Shown piece by piece: positions 47,613-58,870 of a DNA stretch of 64,000 bases (the stretch's first letter is position 1; every line of letters begins with the position of its first letter). The notes below the pieces were generated by a model that made no database searches, was not told the origin of the DNA, and was given only the letters and a program-made list of their open reading frames with translations. The DNA is from Alisma plantago-aquatica (Eukaryota; Streptophyta; Magnoliopsida; Alismatales; Alismataceae). Both the position numbers and the translations under genes were made by a program. The DNA is taken from positions 747,704,556 to 747,768,555 of the forward strand of contig OY856413.1 of assembly GCA_963693085.1 (NCBI GenBank), read 5' to 3'.

Positions 47613-49009
47613 TCAACTGCTCTATATTTTAGGAATATCGATATGATCAATTTTGGTTTTTCACCTTTATTTATTGCATACGATGCGAATAAAACTGGCT
47701 TTATGCATGCCCAATCCTAAATCCACAAATCCCAATTACATATATGATATGTATTATTAATGCACTCGATACGTGTCGCCCTTAAATGAGTTTTGTGGTG
47801 GATGTATAGTGTGGTTATGGCCAATAAACTCTATCTGTGTATGGTTGTATGTGGTTGCTTGCATCTTGGTTTGTGCATCGATCTTCCTTCTCCTATTCCT
47901 GATGTAACTCGAAATAATTCGAGATTCTTTCCTACCTTTGCTCCCCCCAAATGTAACTCGGGGTTTCCCCTTTTCAACAATGTAAAATTAGGATAGATTT
48001 TATTTCCTATTATGTCAAAGAATGGAGGACATCGAGACGACAGCTGAGACGATCGGTTCAAGGCGTGAACCGATCAGTTGACGTTCCAGACGATCGGTTC
48101 AATGAGTGAACCGATCGGTTGATGACCGGTTTAAGGAGTGAGACGAGTGGGTGGAGGCCATGACGAGATGTACGACGACAAGGCGAACTGATCGGTTGGA
48201 GGAGCCAACTGATCGGCTGGTGGCACCCAGACGACTGGCCAGAGAGAGAGTAGATCATTCATATGATGAGATGATCAACTCAGAAGGCAAAGCACAGAGT
48301 TCATCTTGTACAGGTTGCATGTGATGTAGACCTAGATGACCGTGATTCCTCTTGGCTCGGGGAATCACATTAGGATGGCCATAATCATCGCTTTTATCAT
48401 TTTTCATGTTTTCTGTGGGATATAGCATGTATATGATACATACTATGTATTATGGTGATTGGATATGTATATGTATATAAAAACCAAATTCCTCGTTAAA
48501 ATATTAAGTTTTAGATGCCTTCCAAATGTGACACACGTGAAAAGCTTGATCGACGAAGTGTGGGCATGCCCAAGCGTGGTGCACCGTCTATCTCGTGGAA
48601 GTGTGAAGGATGAATGTGTGGGTCTGCCCAAGTAGGGTGCATATTCATCGTGTTTGCTTTGGGTCGGACTTAACAAGGTGACCTAGATAGGATCTAGCAC
48701 CTTGAGGCATGGAGATGCTCATGGCAAGGAGTTCCATATGACATCTTATCAAGAGTTGCCTACCTGAGAGATCTAAGATGTGGGTGACAGCCCAAGCTGG
48801 TCCATGACTTAGAGGATTTCAGGATCTTACCCACTAGAAGATTGTATGATGCAATCTTCTGAATTGATGGTGAGGGCTATCAATTTGAAGTAAAATAGTG
48901 GGAGAGATAATTAATTAAAGGCCTAATTTTATCGTCTTTTTTCAAATCAATCAAATAAGTTAAAAATCACTTTTTGGACTAAAATTGCATATTTCCTTTT
49001 GTAGTACAA
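47613..49009 (+). other. Copia Y untranslated leader with dyads
   Basis: About 1.4 kb before gag, no gene. At 48050-48235 it holds a second cluster of AACCGATCGGTT-type dyads like those in the LTR. Confidence 0.7.
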
Positions 49010-49864
49010 ATGACAACAAACAACAATCACTTCTCTTTGTGATCGGTCCTTGAAAAGGACATACTAAATGGGACAAACTTCCACGACTGGTATAGGACAT
49101 TGAGAATTGTTCTCACTCAAGAGCGAAAGCTCTATGTCCTGGATACTCCAATTCCAGAGGAACCAGCTCCTAATGCACCAAAGGTAGAAAGGGACGCTTA
49201 CAAGAAGCATTCTGATGATGCCATTGATGCAAAATGCTTGATGTTGTGCTCCATGAACCATGAGTTGCAGAGACAACATGAGAATATGGGTGTCATTGAT
49301 ATGATTCAGTATCTCAGGAACCTGTATGAAGATCAGGCACGGCAAGAGAGATACGATGTCTCAAGGGCACTATTCAAGTGTGTCATGACAGAAGGAGATC
49401 CAGTTGGTCCTCACACACTCAAGATGATTGGGTATATGGATAACCCGCAAAGACTGGGATTTCCACTGAGCCAAGAGTTGGCTACTGACCTGATACTGCA
49501 ATCGTTGCCAGAATCTTACAGTCAGTTTGTGATGAACTACAACATGAACAACTGTGATAGGCCACTGTCAGAGTTGTTGGGCATGTTGAGGACAGCCGTG
49601 ACACAGATGAAGAAGGACAAGCCTAAGTCTGTGATGGTGATCATGAGCAAGAAAGGCAAGTCCAAGCACAAGGGCAAGGGAAAAGCTAAGAAAGGTTCTG
49701 ATGCTAGCCAGGAACCCAAGACATCTTCAGCTCTCAAGGCCAAGGGAGGAGTTACCAAGAAAGGCAATTGCCACCATTGTCAAAAGCCAGGACATTGGAA
49801 AAGGAATTGTCCTCTCTATCTAGAAGAACAAAAGAAGAAGGAGGAGACAACCATCTCTACTTAA
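49010..49864 (+). pseudogene. Copia Y gag, intact but for one early TGA
   Basis: Capsid-nucleocapsid protein. ATG at 49010 begins M-T-T-N-N-N. Codon 11 is TGA (49040-49042) where relatives suggest Arg (CGA). The rest is open for 274 codons: NGTNFHDWYRTLRIVL, LCSMNHELQRQ, the UBN2-type LF..MTEGDPVGPH and LGFPLSQELATDLILQSLP stretches, a Lys-rich linker, the complete CCHC knuckle CHHCQKPGHWKRNC near residue 258, then KKKEETTIST and TAA. Downstream re-initiation is possible but unproven. Integrity contrasts with the ruined pol behind it. Confidence 0.9.
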
Positions 49865-52220
49865 AGGTGTCATGAAAGTAAACTTGTAACACTTTTTGAG
49901 GTATATGATACCAAGATGTAAAGTGTAAAACACTCAATAAATGGGGCAAGTGTTGCCGCCATAGATAGGAATACTTTAGTTTATTTTCAACCTTAAAGGC
50001 ATGTAATACAGTTATGAACTGTTATTTCATATTTGCCAATAGATAGAAACACTTTATTTTTGCATATTGTATGACAATGATGGCAATCAATAAAGTTGAT
50101 GTTTCAATCTTTTAATGATATGATCTTTGTGGCAATGCCTTTCTTATCTTGTGATATTTTATATGTATAAGATAAGATGATACCTAAAAGTTATAGATAA
50201 CTCAAACAATCAAATTAGCATCAATCATGAGAAATTCATTTCGAGTTTCCATATGATGGATAAATCTAGACTCTTTTGGTTAGAGAACCAGTAAGAGACA
50301 TGAATCTCTTGTACATGATTAATCAATCTTCACTAAAGGTAGTGGGAGAATGATTATCCTATTAGGTATGATACATGTGATGTATTTACATACCTATTAG
50401 AATAAATGCTAATACTTCAAATGGTGTTTAGAGAAATACCAATATGAATGTCTTGAAGCGTTCAAGATTATCATAGATGAAGTACAAATTTGGAAAAGTG
50501 TTAATTCTTGATGAGATGAATGAATGAAATACTTGGACCAAATTTTTGAGATCCTAATGAGTGATTATGATAGTGTATCATAGTGAACTCATGATTAAGG
50601 CATGGTGATGTCTAAATCAAGAAGGAATCATACTCTAAGGAGTTAGAGAATGATTATCAAATAACTGAATTCTTCTTAATAAAAGAATACCCCTCACTAA
50701 TAAAAGAAATTGAGAATCACAAGGAGTTGTGAGTTCTTATATCTTTAACATATACACCTCAATTATCTATGTGATAAGTTGTTCATGTGATGAGTCAACT
50801 ATCTAGATGAATATGAGGAATCGAATTTTGAATTATGGTTTATGACCATTACATCCTAAATGATATCCATGTGAACCATAAGGTATGACCTTGATGGTAG
50901 CACCCATTGGAATAAAATCCATAAGTGCGAATAAGTCTTAAGTGTTAAGATACATGGATAACATTTTGATAAGGATGATGCTTGTTGATTGCAACTTAAT
51001 GACTAAGACATTTAGCATATGGATACTAAAACTACATTCCTATGAGGAATAAAACAAGGATGTGTATGTGACACAACCTATAAGGTTTATGAATCCACTA
51101 ATGCAAGTGAAGTCTATAAGTTACAATGGAATAATCAATGGGATTGATTGAGTACAAGCAACTCAGAATTGGATCTTTACTTTGATAATATAGTCAAAGG
51201 GTTTGACTGATATGTCAAAGATAAAGAAGGGATCTGTGATTTAGTGGGAGCGTGTTCACATTCCACATATTGATGTGAAATGGAATTGTTCTAGAATGGA
51301 AATCCAAAAGTGGAAATTATCTTTAAGGAAGATAGAGACGTTTCCTATGTGATAGGAATAGAGATCTATAGAGATAGTTCTCAAAAACCTATTGACCTGT
51401 AAGGAGAAAGCATACATTGGCAATCTGTACTGAAGGGTTCAGTATACACAGATTTAGTGGGAGAAAACTTGTCCATGTTACATGGAGTTAGTATCCCAAG
51501 GCCAAGTGTCCAATTCTTATGAAGATTGGGAACACTAAGAAGAGATATGGATCTGTCATGTATGTAATCATCCCATTATCTTGCATGTATCGACATGGAA
51601 AGAACAAAATGCATTCATCATCTTGTATGTATGACATGACGATTTGATGTGCTCATCCTGATAACTCGTATGTGGGACATGACGAGTGGATGTCTGTCTA
51701 CTTCCAGTAAGGGTTACTGGAATACCATAAGAACTTGATAAGTACTTGAGAAGTGCTGGTTCTATGGAGATAAGGAAGAGTTCGATGTAAAGAGTTACAT
51801 TGATGCGAACTTCCAAAAGGATAGAAAATTAATCGCAATATATATATAGGATATATAAAAGTGAAAGTTTTTTGATAATTGGAAGTGTTCTGATAAAACC
51901 ATTTAAAAGGAAATTTTGAGTATCTATGCGGATCTGGGAGTTCATGAGATGAACTTATAGATATTCCGCTCATTGATGACAAGTTTGGAATCCTTGATCA
52001 TGCAATGTGGCTAAATGTTAGCAAAGGAATACTAGATCTTATATTACGGTGGCTCCATCTCATACGTATGACGTATAGCGAAGAGATGTGAGACATGCAA
52101 TTTTACTAACTTTGGCAAGGTGTTGCCATTACTCACTATGTTAAGCACTAGAGCACAGTAACATGTGGGACATGTTTGAAGATCACTATGAATATGATTC
52201 ATTGGTGATTGGCTCACAGT
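49865..52220 (+). pseudogene. Copia Y pol remnants
   Basis: About 2.4 kb aligned in order with the A1 internal region but shortened by deletions. Pre-integrase text lies near 50260 (TCTAGACTCTTTTGGTTA, as in A1 at 400), RT bits near 51060-51130 (the V-T-Q-P..G-F equivalent) and 51340-51480 (R..Y-x-I-G-I-E-I-Y-like), RNase H bits near 51700-52150. No open frame of note. Confidence 0.75.
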
Positions 52221-52233
52221 GCAAGTGGGAGTC
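52221..52233 (+). other. Polypurine tract of copia Y
   Basis: GCAAGTGGGAGTC directly before the 3' LTR start. Confidence 0.7.
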
Positions 52234-54436
52234 TGTTGGATGTATGCCCTGAGAGCCAATCATGGGATGATTGGTGGGATACATTAAGATTGTTTTGATA
52301 AACATCAAAGGCAAGCTTCCAATTCTTTCTGGTTCAGTCATATGAGATAGTGACAGAACATATTGAATGTCTAGAGAATGAAAATACTCAATGACATATG
52401 CTTTCAGGTTGAGGACCTGAACGATGAGATCATACGGATGCTAAGGAGATAGAAAACAATGATACACAAGATTAGATTGCGGTGTTGGTTGATGACAGAA
52501 TCTCATTAGTCATGATATAGAGATATCAAACCAAACACATAGGTACTTGTTAGAGAACAAGTGTACCAGACAGACCCACCGTGAGTTTGACACATGGAAC
52601 CATGACATGGTAGTCACATTCAGTACTCACAGTGATGGTGTGAGTGTGTTTCTTTGACCTGAAATCACTACACTCAACACATGTCATTGGGCACACTTTG
52701 ACATCATCAAACGCAGTCCTGAAACATGGGTTGTTACAAAGGTGATGATTGGGTGGCTTTGACACATGGGGCTTTTGAGGGGTGAGTGATAGATATGGGA
52801 TTTGTCCCTACTGAGGGAGTTTGATATCCAAGGCCACTTGATGAGTAGGATTGAGATAGGCATGCACACACATGTGTGAATCAGTATGTGATATTGATGT
52901 CATACATATCTCGTTCAATCTTCTCTGAGATCAAGAAAGTGAATGAACGTTGACAGGATGACTATTCCATGCCTCGAGTTCATTCGGGATATCAGTGATA
53001 AAGGAATTATACATTCACTGTAACACCATTCACAGATTGTAGGATTGAAAGTTGTTCTCCAACTTTCTACTTTCACTTGGGTAGCACTGATGTGTGACTA
53101 GGCACCGCTCTTTGCTTGTGAAGTCATAAGTGTTATGGACTTTCACTGCCAACGTGAAATGGACCTGCAGGGTCACACACATAGGATTTAACCTAGAAGA
53201 GGAGTTTTGTCCACAAGAAATGTTTAGATTGATTACTAAAGGAGTTTAGTAGTTCAATTAAACACTCAATCAATTGATAGCTCAATCTCATAATGTTCAA
53301 GGTGTTGGGCACATTGATTGGAGTATCAGATTGATTGAAATCACAATTGACTGATTCTGCACAATCTGCACTCCCAACTGATCGGCTCATGTGATGAACC
53401 GATCGGCTGAGCTTGGTGAACTGGTCGACTCAAGTGTTGAACCGATCGGCTCAAGATCAGGGTAAACTGATTGCTTCAAGTGTTGAAATAATCAATTCAA
53501 CTGGTGCAACCGAGCAAGTTGGGAAAGTAGGATTGGTGAGAATTTTCCTTTCGTTTCAATTTGCCCAATTTGATTGGGAAATAGGATTGGTATTCGATAC
53601 CAATTAGAAACAAAAGAAGGAAAGTAAATCGGGAACCCACCAGGACCACCAACCAACCGATTCACTTGTGAACCGATCGGTTGAGATGTCCCAACTGACC
53701 GGTTCACTTGTGAACCAACCGGTTCAGGTGCCCAACCGACCGTTTCAGTTGTGAAACGATCGGTTCAGCTTGCGAGTTGGTTGCTTTTGTGGAAAATCTC
53801 GAACCCTTCTACTCCTGCTTTTAGTCCCACATTGCCCGGGATAGAGAACCCTATCCCATGACCCTCCTATATATATAGGGGTATTGGGGGCTTCTCAAAG
53901 TACAACTCAGTGCAACCAGTTGCTCTGCAAAGTTGTCGTTCTCTCTGGTTTTGGTAACCGAGAGAGAGCTCGAGCAAGTGCTACCCGCAAAGGGAGAGGT
54001 GCAGCAAGGGAAAGACAACTGCAATTGCAACTGGAGGAAGGAGAGTGTGTTGACGACTAGTACATCAACAGGAGGGTTGGACTCCTTCCAATTCCTTGTG
54101 GGACAAAGACATTGGAGTTCCAAGTGGTCTGTGTGGACTACTTTAGAGGCGGGATGTTTCTGCCGCTCAGGAGGACAATTGTCAATCCCGACAGTCCCGG
54201 TGAGAGGAGGAGTCGTGAGTCCCGGTGCGACCAGGAGCTGCACAGACACCGTCTAAGACCGGAGGTGAAGACCATGCAAGGCGCAAGGTATTTTCGCCGA
54301 GAAAGCCTCGAGACAAGGTATGATTCCAAAAACCATCCTTTCCTATTATATAGACGTTGACGCGTTTCCTTGTTCTGGGTTTGGGGGAGAAAATTTTGTT
54401 TCCACTGCCTTCTCTGCCTCCCCTTAAAACCCAACA
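52234..54436 (+). repeat. Copia Y 3' LTR
   Basis: TGTTGGATGTATG to CCCAACA, 2203 bases. Dyad cluster at 53375-53770 and TATA at 53867-53877. Confidence 0.93.
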
Positions 54437-54459
54437 CTAAGTGGGATTAAGTGTTCAAG

Positions 54460-55500
54460 AATAGTCCCAAACTGGGGACTATCCAAGATTTACTCCTAAT
54501 GAGTAAATCTTAGATGGGTTTCTAGGCCAACATAATATAACACCACAAAACACACAATTTTCTTATGAAAACACTTGTGGACAACCATAACAACATATTA
54601 ATGATTTCTAAATTAATCATTGTATTATTTTATAACACAAATTGTGGTGGGTATAACATAGCAAAAAACTCAACATGTCACAACAGAAACATGTCCTTAA
54701 CCTAATATACACATATTTATAACAAAACTCATTAGGAAGACCATTCACATTATTTCCTGCAAGAACATCATGATCTCCCCATACCTCATCCAGGCTCATC
54801 ATCATATGTGTGATACATAAGCTTAATACAACATTATTTAAAAGATATGATGTTCATGTGACATCAACTTAAGGTTACAACAAGATAGAGAGAGAAAGTA
54901 CTCTATCATTATAATAATCACACAAGAGGCTATGTACCATCATCTCTTATTTGCATTAGGGTTAGGTTAAGAATTATGAGCTGAATTAGCATTGCCAATC
55001 AACTCTTTAAAACGCTCTAATATTTGTATTCATTCGAGGGCAAAGGTAAGACTATAGAATGATGGGGTAAGCATTTATACTATCAATTCCTAGGGTTTAC
55101 TTTTTTATCGTAACAATATTCATTAGAATTATAGACAACCATATTAAGGCATAAACCCATCCTTTTTTTATCAAATATAAAGAACCAAATGCATTAATAA
55201 CCTCCTAATCATGGTATTACATCTATATTGGTATGTGGGTTCATCCAAGTCTATATCCTAAATAGGGTTTAGGGTGGTCTCGGGTTTGGATAGGAATAAG
55301 GGAACCAAACCCTAATTCCATTGCAACATGATTCGATATGGTATAAACCCAAATTATTAAAAATGTTAGATTATATTAAAATAGATAGATTTAATGATAT
55401 ACACAATATATTAAACAAATATAGGGTTTATATGTATTAACCACTCTACATTCATGTATTAACTACACTTTTAAAACTACAGGCATAATTAGACTCTAGA
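54460..55500. other. CACTA 5' region between foldback and GC-rich segment
   Basis: AT-rich, matching (inverted) parts of 10740-11130 of the other CACTA. Contains the short palindrome near 54487-54517. No gene. Confidence 0.6.
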
Positions 55501-55529
55501 ATGTATATGATCAGATGATTAGATATACC

Positions 55530-55750
55530 AATAGTGGTAGAGATGGTGGCAGTGGCAGAGACGGCAGCGACGACAATGGAAGAAACGGCGGTAGTGGCAG
55601 TGACAAGAGTGGTGGGTGCAGGAGTAGGAGCAGGCGGGAGTAGGAGCAGGAGCAGGACCAGAGGGAGCAGGAGCAGGACTGGAAGGAGTAGGAGTAGGAG
55701 TAGGCGGCAGTGCAGCGGCAGTAGCAGGTGACGGCAGTGCATGCGGCAGT
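55530..55750. repeat. Low-complexity GGNGGC/AGGAGC-rich segment
   Basis: Imperfect triplet and hexamer repeats (GGCAGTGGC, GGAGCAGGA, GTAGGAGTAGGA). They create long spurious frames on both strands. It corresponds to 10170-10500 in the other CACTA, where the exact repeat pattern differs. Confidence 0.8.
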
Positions 55751-55894
55751 AAGCGGTGGCGACATGAGCGGTAGGCGGCAGAAGCAGTTGTGGCAGCGAG
55801 CATAACGAGTGGTGGTAGGAATCACAAATCTCTAGACCTAAGCTCTCGGCAATGAAACAGAGAGAAAGGGGAAGAGTCTGCTTCGTGAAGGTGC

Positions 55895-56362
55895 TATTAA
55901 GTTAACAATAGGCATTGGTTAATAAAAACAACTGACACTTTTAACTATAGGCGTCGGGTGTTGTAGAAAACCGACGCCAAAGGGGGTGAAATTTTTGCGG
56001 GGTCGGCGCGTGAAAACACCTCGACGTCGATTTTTTCAAGAAAACCAACAATAACCATGGGCCCAATTTCTGTCTTGTGAAAAACCATTAGTCGTCGGTT
56101 GATTAGCTAAAAATTGACGTCGTATGTTAAATTTTCGAGTTAATTTTTTTCGCTGGAAAATTTGGATTTGGCGGTCGATTTTAGGCGTCAGTTTCTTATT
56201 GAGGAACCGACAATAAATAAAAAGTGATACCCGTGTCTGGCTGCTTTTCACAGATAGATGTCAATTTGTGTATTCAACCGACACTATATGGTTTAGGCAT
56301 CAGTTTCTTGTATACAACCAACGCCTGTAAATGTGATGTTATAAGCCATTTCTGTAGTAGTG
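55895..56362. repeat. CACTA 5' subterminal repeats and terminus
   Basis: CGTCGGTT / AACCGACG-type motifs as at 9511-10080, inverted, ending AGTAGTG at 56362. Confidence 0.8.
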
Positions 56363-56365
56363 TTT

Positions 56366-57939
56366 ATTGGGTAGGACTTGCTCGGGTACTCTCAGTTACC
56401 ACTACCAGAAAAGACACAAAATTTTCAAAGGCAATTGAGTTGTGTTTGGGAAGCTCCCCGAACCCCTCTATTTATAGGAGGGTTTGAGTCTGGGTTCCCA
56501 GTTTGAGTGGGAGAAGAAGGGACCAAAATTTCACAACTTTTTGCAACCTATGATCGGTTCTATCCAATGAACTAATTGTTTCATCATGTTTCCCAATCAT
56601 AATTGTATTGGCAACTATAATCCAATTTAATGCTCAACATGATGTTAGCAAAAATCCTAGAATCAATCAAATTGATCCACCAATCGCTTGATTCACAACC
56701 TGAGACATTCAATTCATGAACATGAGCATCTGTTAACTTCCTGAACCGATTGGTTCATGGTCGAGAACTGGCAAGTCATTTCAATTGACCTAACACACTA
56801 AAACTATTAGTTCAATAGTTGAACTGGTTGATTCATTATCCACTCAGTCAATTATTCAACCAATGTTGTTTAAATTGAATACCTATCTCTTTAGTAATCA
56901 AGTTTAAACCATATATTTATGAATGAACTCCTACTCCAAATCTACCCTATGTGTGTGACCGTATAGGATCCAAGTTACATTGGTGGTGCATGTACATAAT
57001 CATCTTATGACTTCACAAGCAAATAGAAATGTATAGCAACACATCACTACCCAAGAAAATGGAAAGTTGGAGAACAACTTCAACCTAAAATTTATTATTG
57101 GTGTTACATTGATTGTAAAATTCCTTTGTCACTGACGTCCGATTTAAACTTGAGGCATGGAATCGTCACCCTATAAATGCTCAATCCATGTTCCTTGAAC
57201 CATAGAAGACCAGATGAGATATATGTGACCTCTATCATCTATTGAATTACATGTGTACGACCATGCCTTTCTCGGTCTTTCTTGTCAAGTGGCCTAGATA
57301 TCAAACTCCAATTGTAGGGACAAATCTCATCTATATCACTCACATTCATCTCCATGTGTCACAATGCATTCGATCATAACCTTTATGGAAACCCTTATTT
57401 AAGGTCACAATGGATGATGTCAAAGTACATTGAATGATATGTGATGAGTGTAGTGATTTCAGGTCTAAGAACCACAATCACCACATTCACTGTGAGAGAT
57501 TATTATGACCACCAACTATAGTTTCCATGCCTCACTCTCAAGGTGGGTCTGTCTGATACACTGTTCTTCAATAAGTATCTATGTGTTTGGTTGGATATCA
57601 CATACATCATGATTGATGAGATTTTCTCATCAACCAACACTCCCTCTAGTCTTACGTGTATTGTTGTCTAATAGCCTTCCACAATAACATTCAACTAGGG
57701 ACATAACAAAAATTTACATGATCTTAACATTCATATGATCTCATAATTCAAGTCATCAACCCAAAGACATACATCATTGATTAATGTCATACTTTAGACA
57801 TTCATCATGTTTCATCATTATCACATAACTGATTGTAACATAATAAATTAGAAGATTGCCTTTATTATTAATCAAATCGTTTACATGCTATGCCATCAAA
57901 ATCATCATATGATTTCCTCTCTGGGCATACAAATCAACA
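56366..57939 (-). repeat. Copia X 5' LTR, part 2
   Basis: Continues the LTR after the CACTA (ATTGGGTAGGACTTGCTCGG) to CTGGGCATACAAATCAACA. Matches 14515-14806 and 27663-28966. Confidence 0.88.
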
Positions 57940-58440
57940 AGGTTTAGCTTGCTCCTTTTTGAGAGTAGTGAATTTGAGCTCATCCTATACAGTTTAATAC
58001 CAAACACTAAATCATGGCTATGTTGTTATATGATAAAATAACTACAAGTCAAATGATATTGCTACTCTCTAAATACTCATAGGATCTAAAGGGTGTTATC
58101 ATATGGCACCAACCTCAATAAAATGTTCCACATCATGGATCTCAGAGCCATCTTCCTCTGTACTTAAACTCTTGAGTGGCATACCACCACCTAATCATAT
58201 GACATTGAGGTTTTGTTGTTAGAGTACATATATTGGGGTAAAGTGTGAGAACATTAGACCTCTTAAGTGTATTTCCTTAAAATCAAACCCCTCATACAAA
58301 TAATAATAGAAATTAAACTTCAAATCTTTCATTTCATGTTATGAGTTCATTCCTCAGACCACATTGAGATTATATCAACAACAAGATTACCATTATAATT
58401 ACCACATCTGTTTATATAGATGACCTAACTGAATTACAAT
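57940..58440. repeat. Dispersed repeat R, second half of copy 2
   Basis: From GGTTTAG and GTGAATTTGAGCTC onward it follows 62945-63420, e.g. CTTGAGTGG.ATA.CACCACC and AAAATCAAAC. Joined to 13664-14133 it gives a copy of R split by copia X. Confidence 0.75.
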
Positions 58441-58870
58441 ATAATATAAGCGAACATATATCCAATCCAATTATGGGTAGTCACTAGAAGAATGAGTAGA
58501 GAATATTTGAAAGAATAGTTGTGATGGAGTGGACCTTTGGAATCCTAAAGGGTCCAACGACTTAAGTGATATCATAATGTTGAGATAGATTGAGGGTTCC
58601 AAACTCTTGACAAAGTAGGATTGTTGATTGATGTTAATATCAGGATTAAGATCCTTAACTTTATGCCTTTTTGAGGAATTTGATTGGATGATCAAATATC
58701 TGAATTTCGTCACCAAATTTGAGTAGAAGGTAGATAGAGAGATAAAGAAGCTATGGTTAAAATTCGGTGGCATTTGGATATTTCTAGAGGAAGTTATTTA
58801 AAGTTTAACATTTGTGAAAAGATGTACATTATTAAGGAAATCTGGAACAATGCACATTCATCTACCAAAG
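58441..58870. other. No recognised feature
   Basis: AT-rich. A 100-codon minus-strand frame (58471-58773) has no recognisable family. Confidence 0.4.

Larger units (their letters stand above)
45369..54436 (+). mobile_element. Copia element Y (gag kept, pol degraded)
   Basis: Complete LTR-to-LTR element of 9.07 kb inserted in the CACTA. LTRs are at 45369-47595 and 52234-54436, and the 5-bp target duplication is CTCAG (45364-45368) / CTAAG (54437-54441), matching the empty site CCTAAGTGAG readable from the other CACTA. PBS at 47597, gag at 49010-49864, purine tract at 52221-52233. It is the youngest copia family member here by LTR similarity. Confidence 0.93.
37214..56362 (-). mobile_element. 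CACTA (En/Spm) transposon with terminal ends and transposase gene
   Basis: Left end CACTACTACAAAAAAGGC, right end inverted CACTACTACAGAAATGGC, 3-bp duplication TTT at 37211-37213 and 56363-56365. The uninterrupted site is visible at 14515 in the sister LTR of X. Without copia Y it is about 10.1 kb. The transposase gene reads leftwards from 45080. Domains in order are transposase-associated, Transposase_21, DUF4218, DUF4216, Transposase_24-like and Ulp1-like. Many stops make it non-autonomous now. Confidence 0.92.
14134..57939 (-). mobile_element. Copia element X (host of the nested insertions)
   Basis: A minus-strand copia element of the A1/Y family. In plus coordinates, the 3' LTR is 14134-14806 plus 27663-28966 (split by the Athila element), the internal region 28967-36805 (split by another LTR), and the 5' LTR 36806-37213 plus 56366-57939 (split by the CACTA). 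Without insertions the LTRs are about 1977 and 1982 bases. Both LTRs show TGTT..GAATTATGGCGA at their left end. It inserted into repeat R. The flanks GGGTG and AGGTT both derive plausibly from GGGTT, the sequence in the uninterrupted R copy, giving a decayed 5-bp duplication. Confidence 0.85.

Noticed and set aside
53851..54437. Frames of 99-132 codons in the copia Y LTRs
   Set aside because: Occur in U5 of both LTRs on either strand without conservation; chance frames in GC-richer sequence.
55452..55825. Several overlapping frames of 65-104 codons
   Set aside because: Generated by imperfect triplet repeats on both strands; leucine-, serine- or arginine-only products.
9511..56362. A single 47-kb CACTA element with ends at 9511 and 56362, which are inverted copies of each other
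   Set aside because: The end at 37214 shares a TTT duplication and the interrupted LTR with 56362, and the fragment at 9511 sits in a different host (copia Z RNase H).
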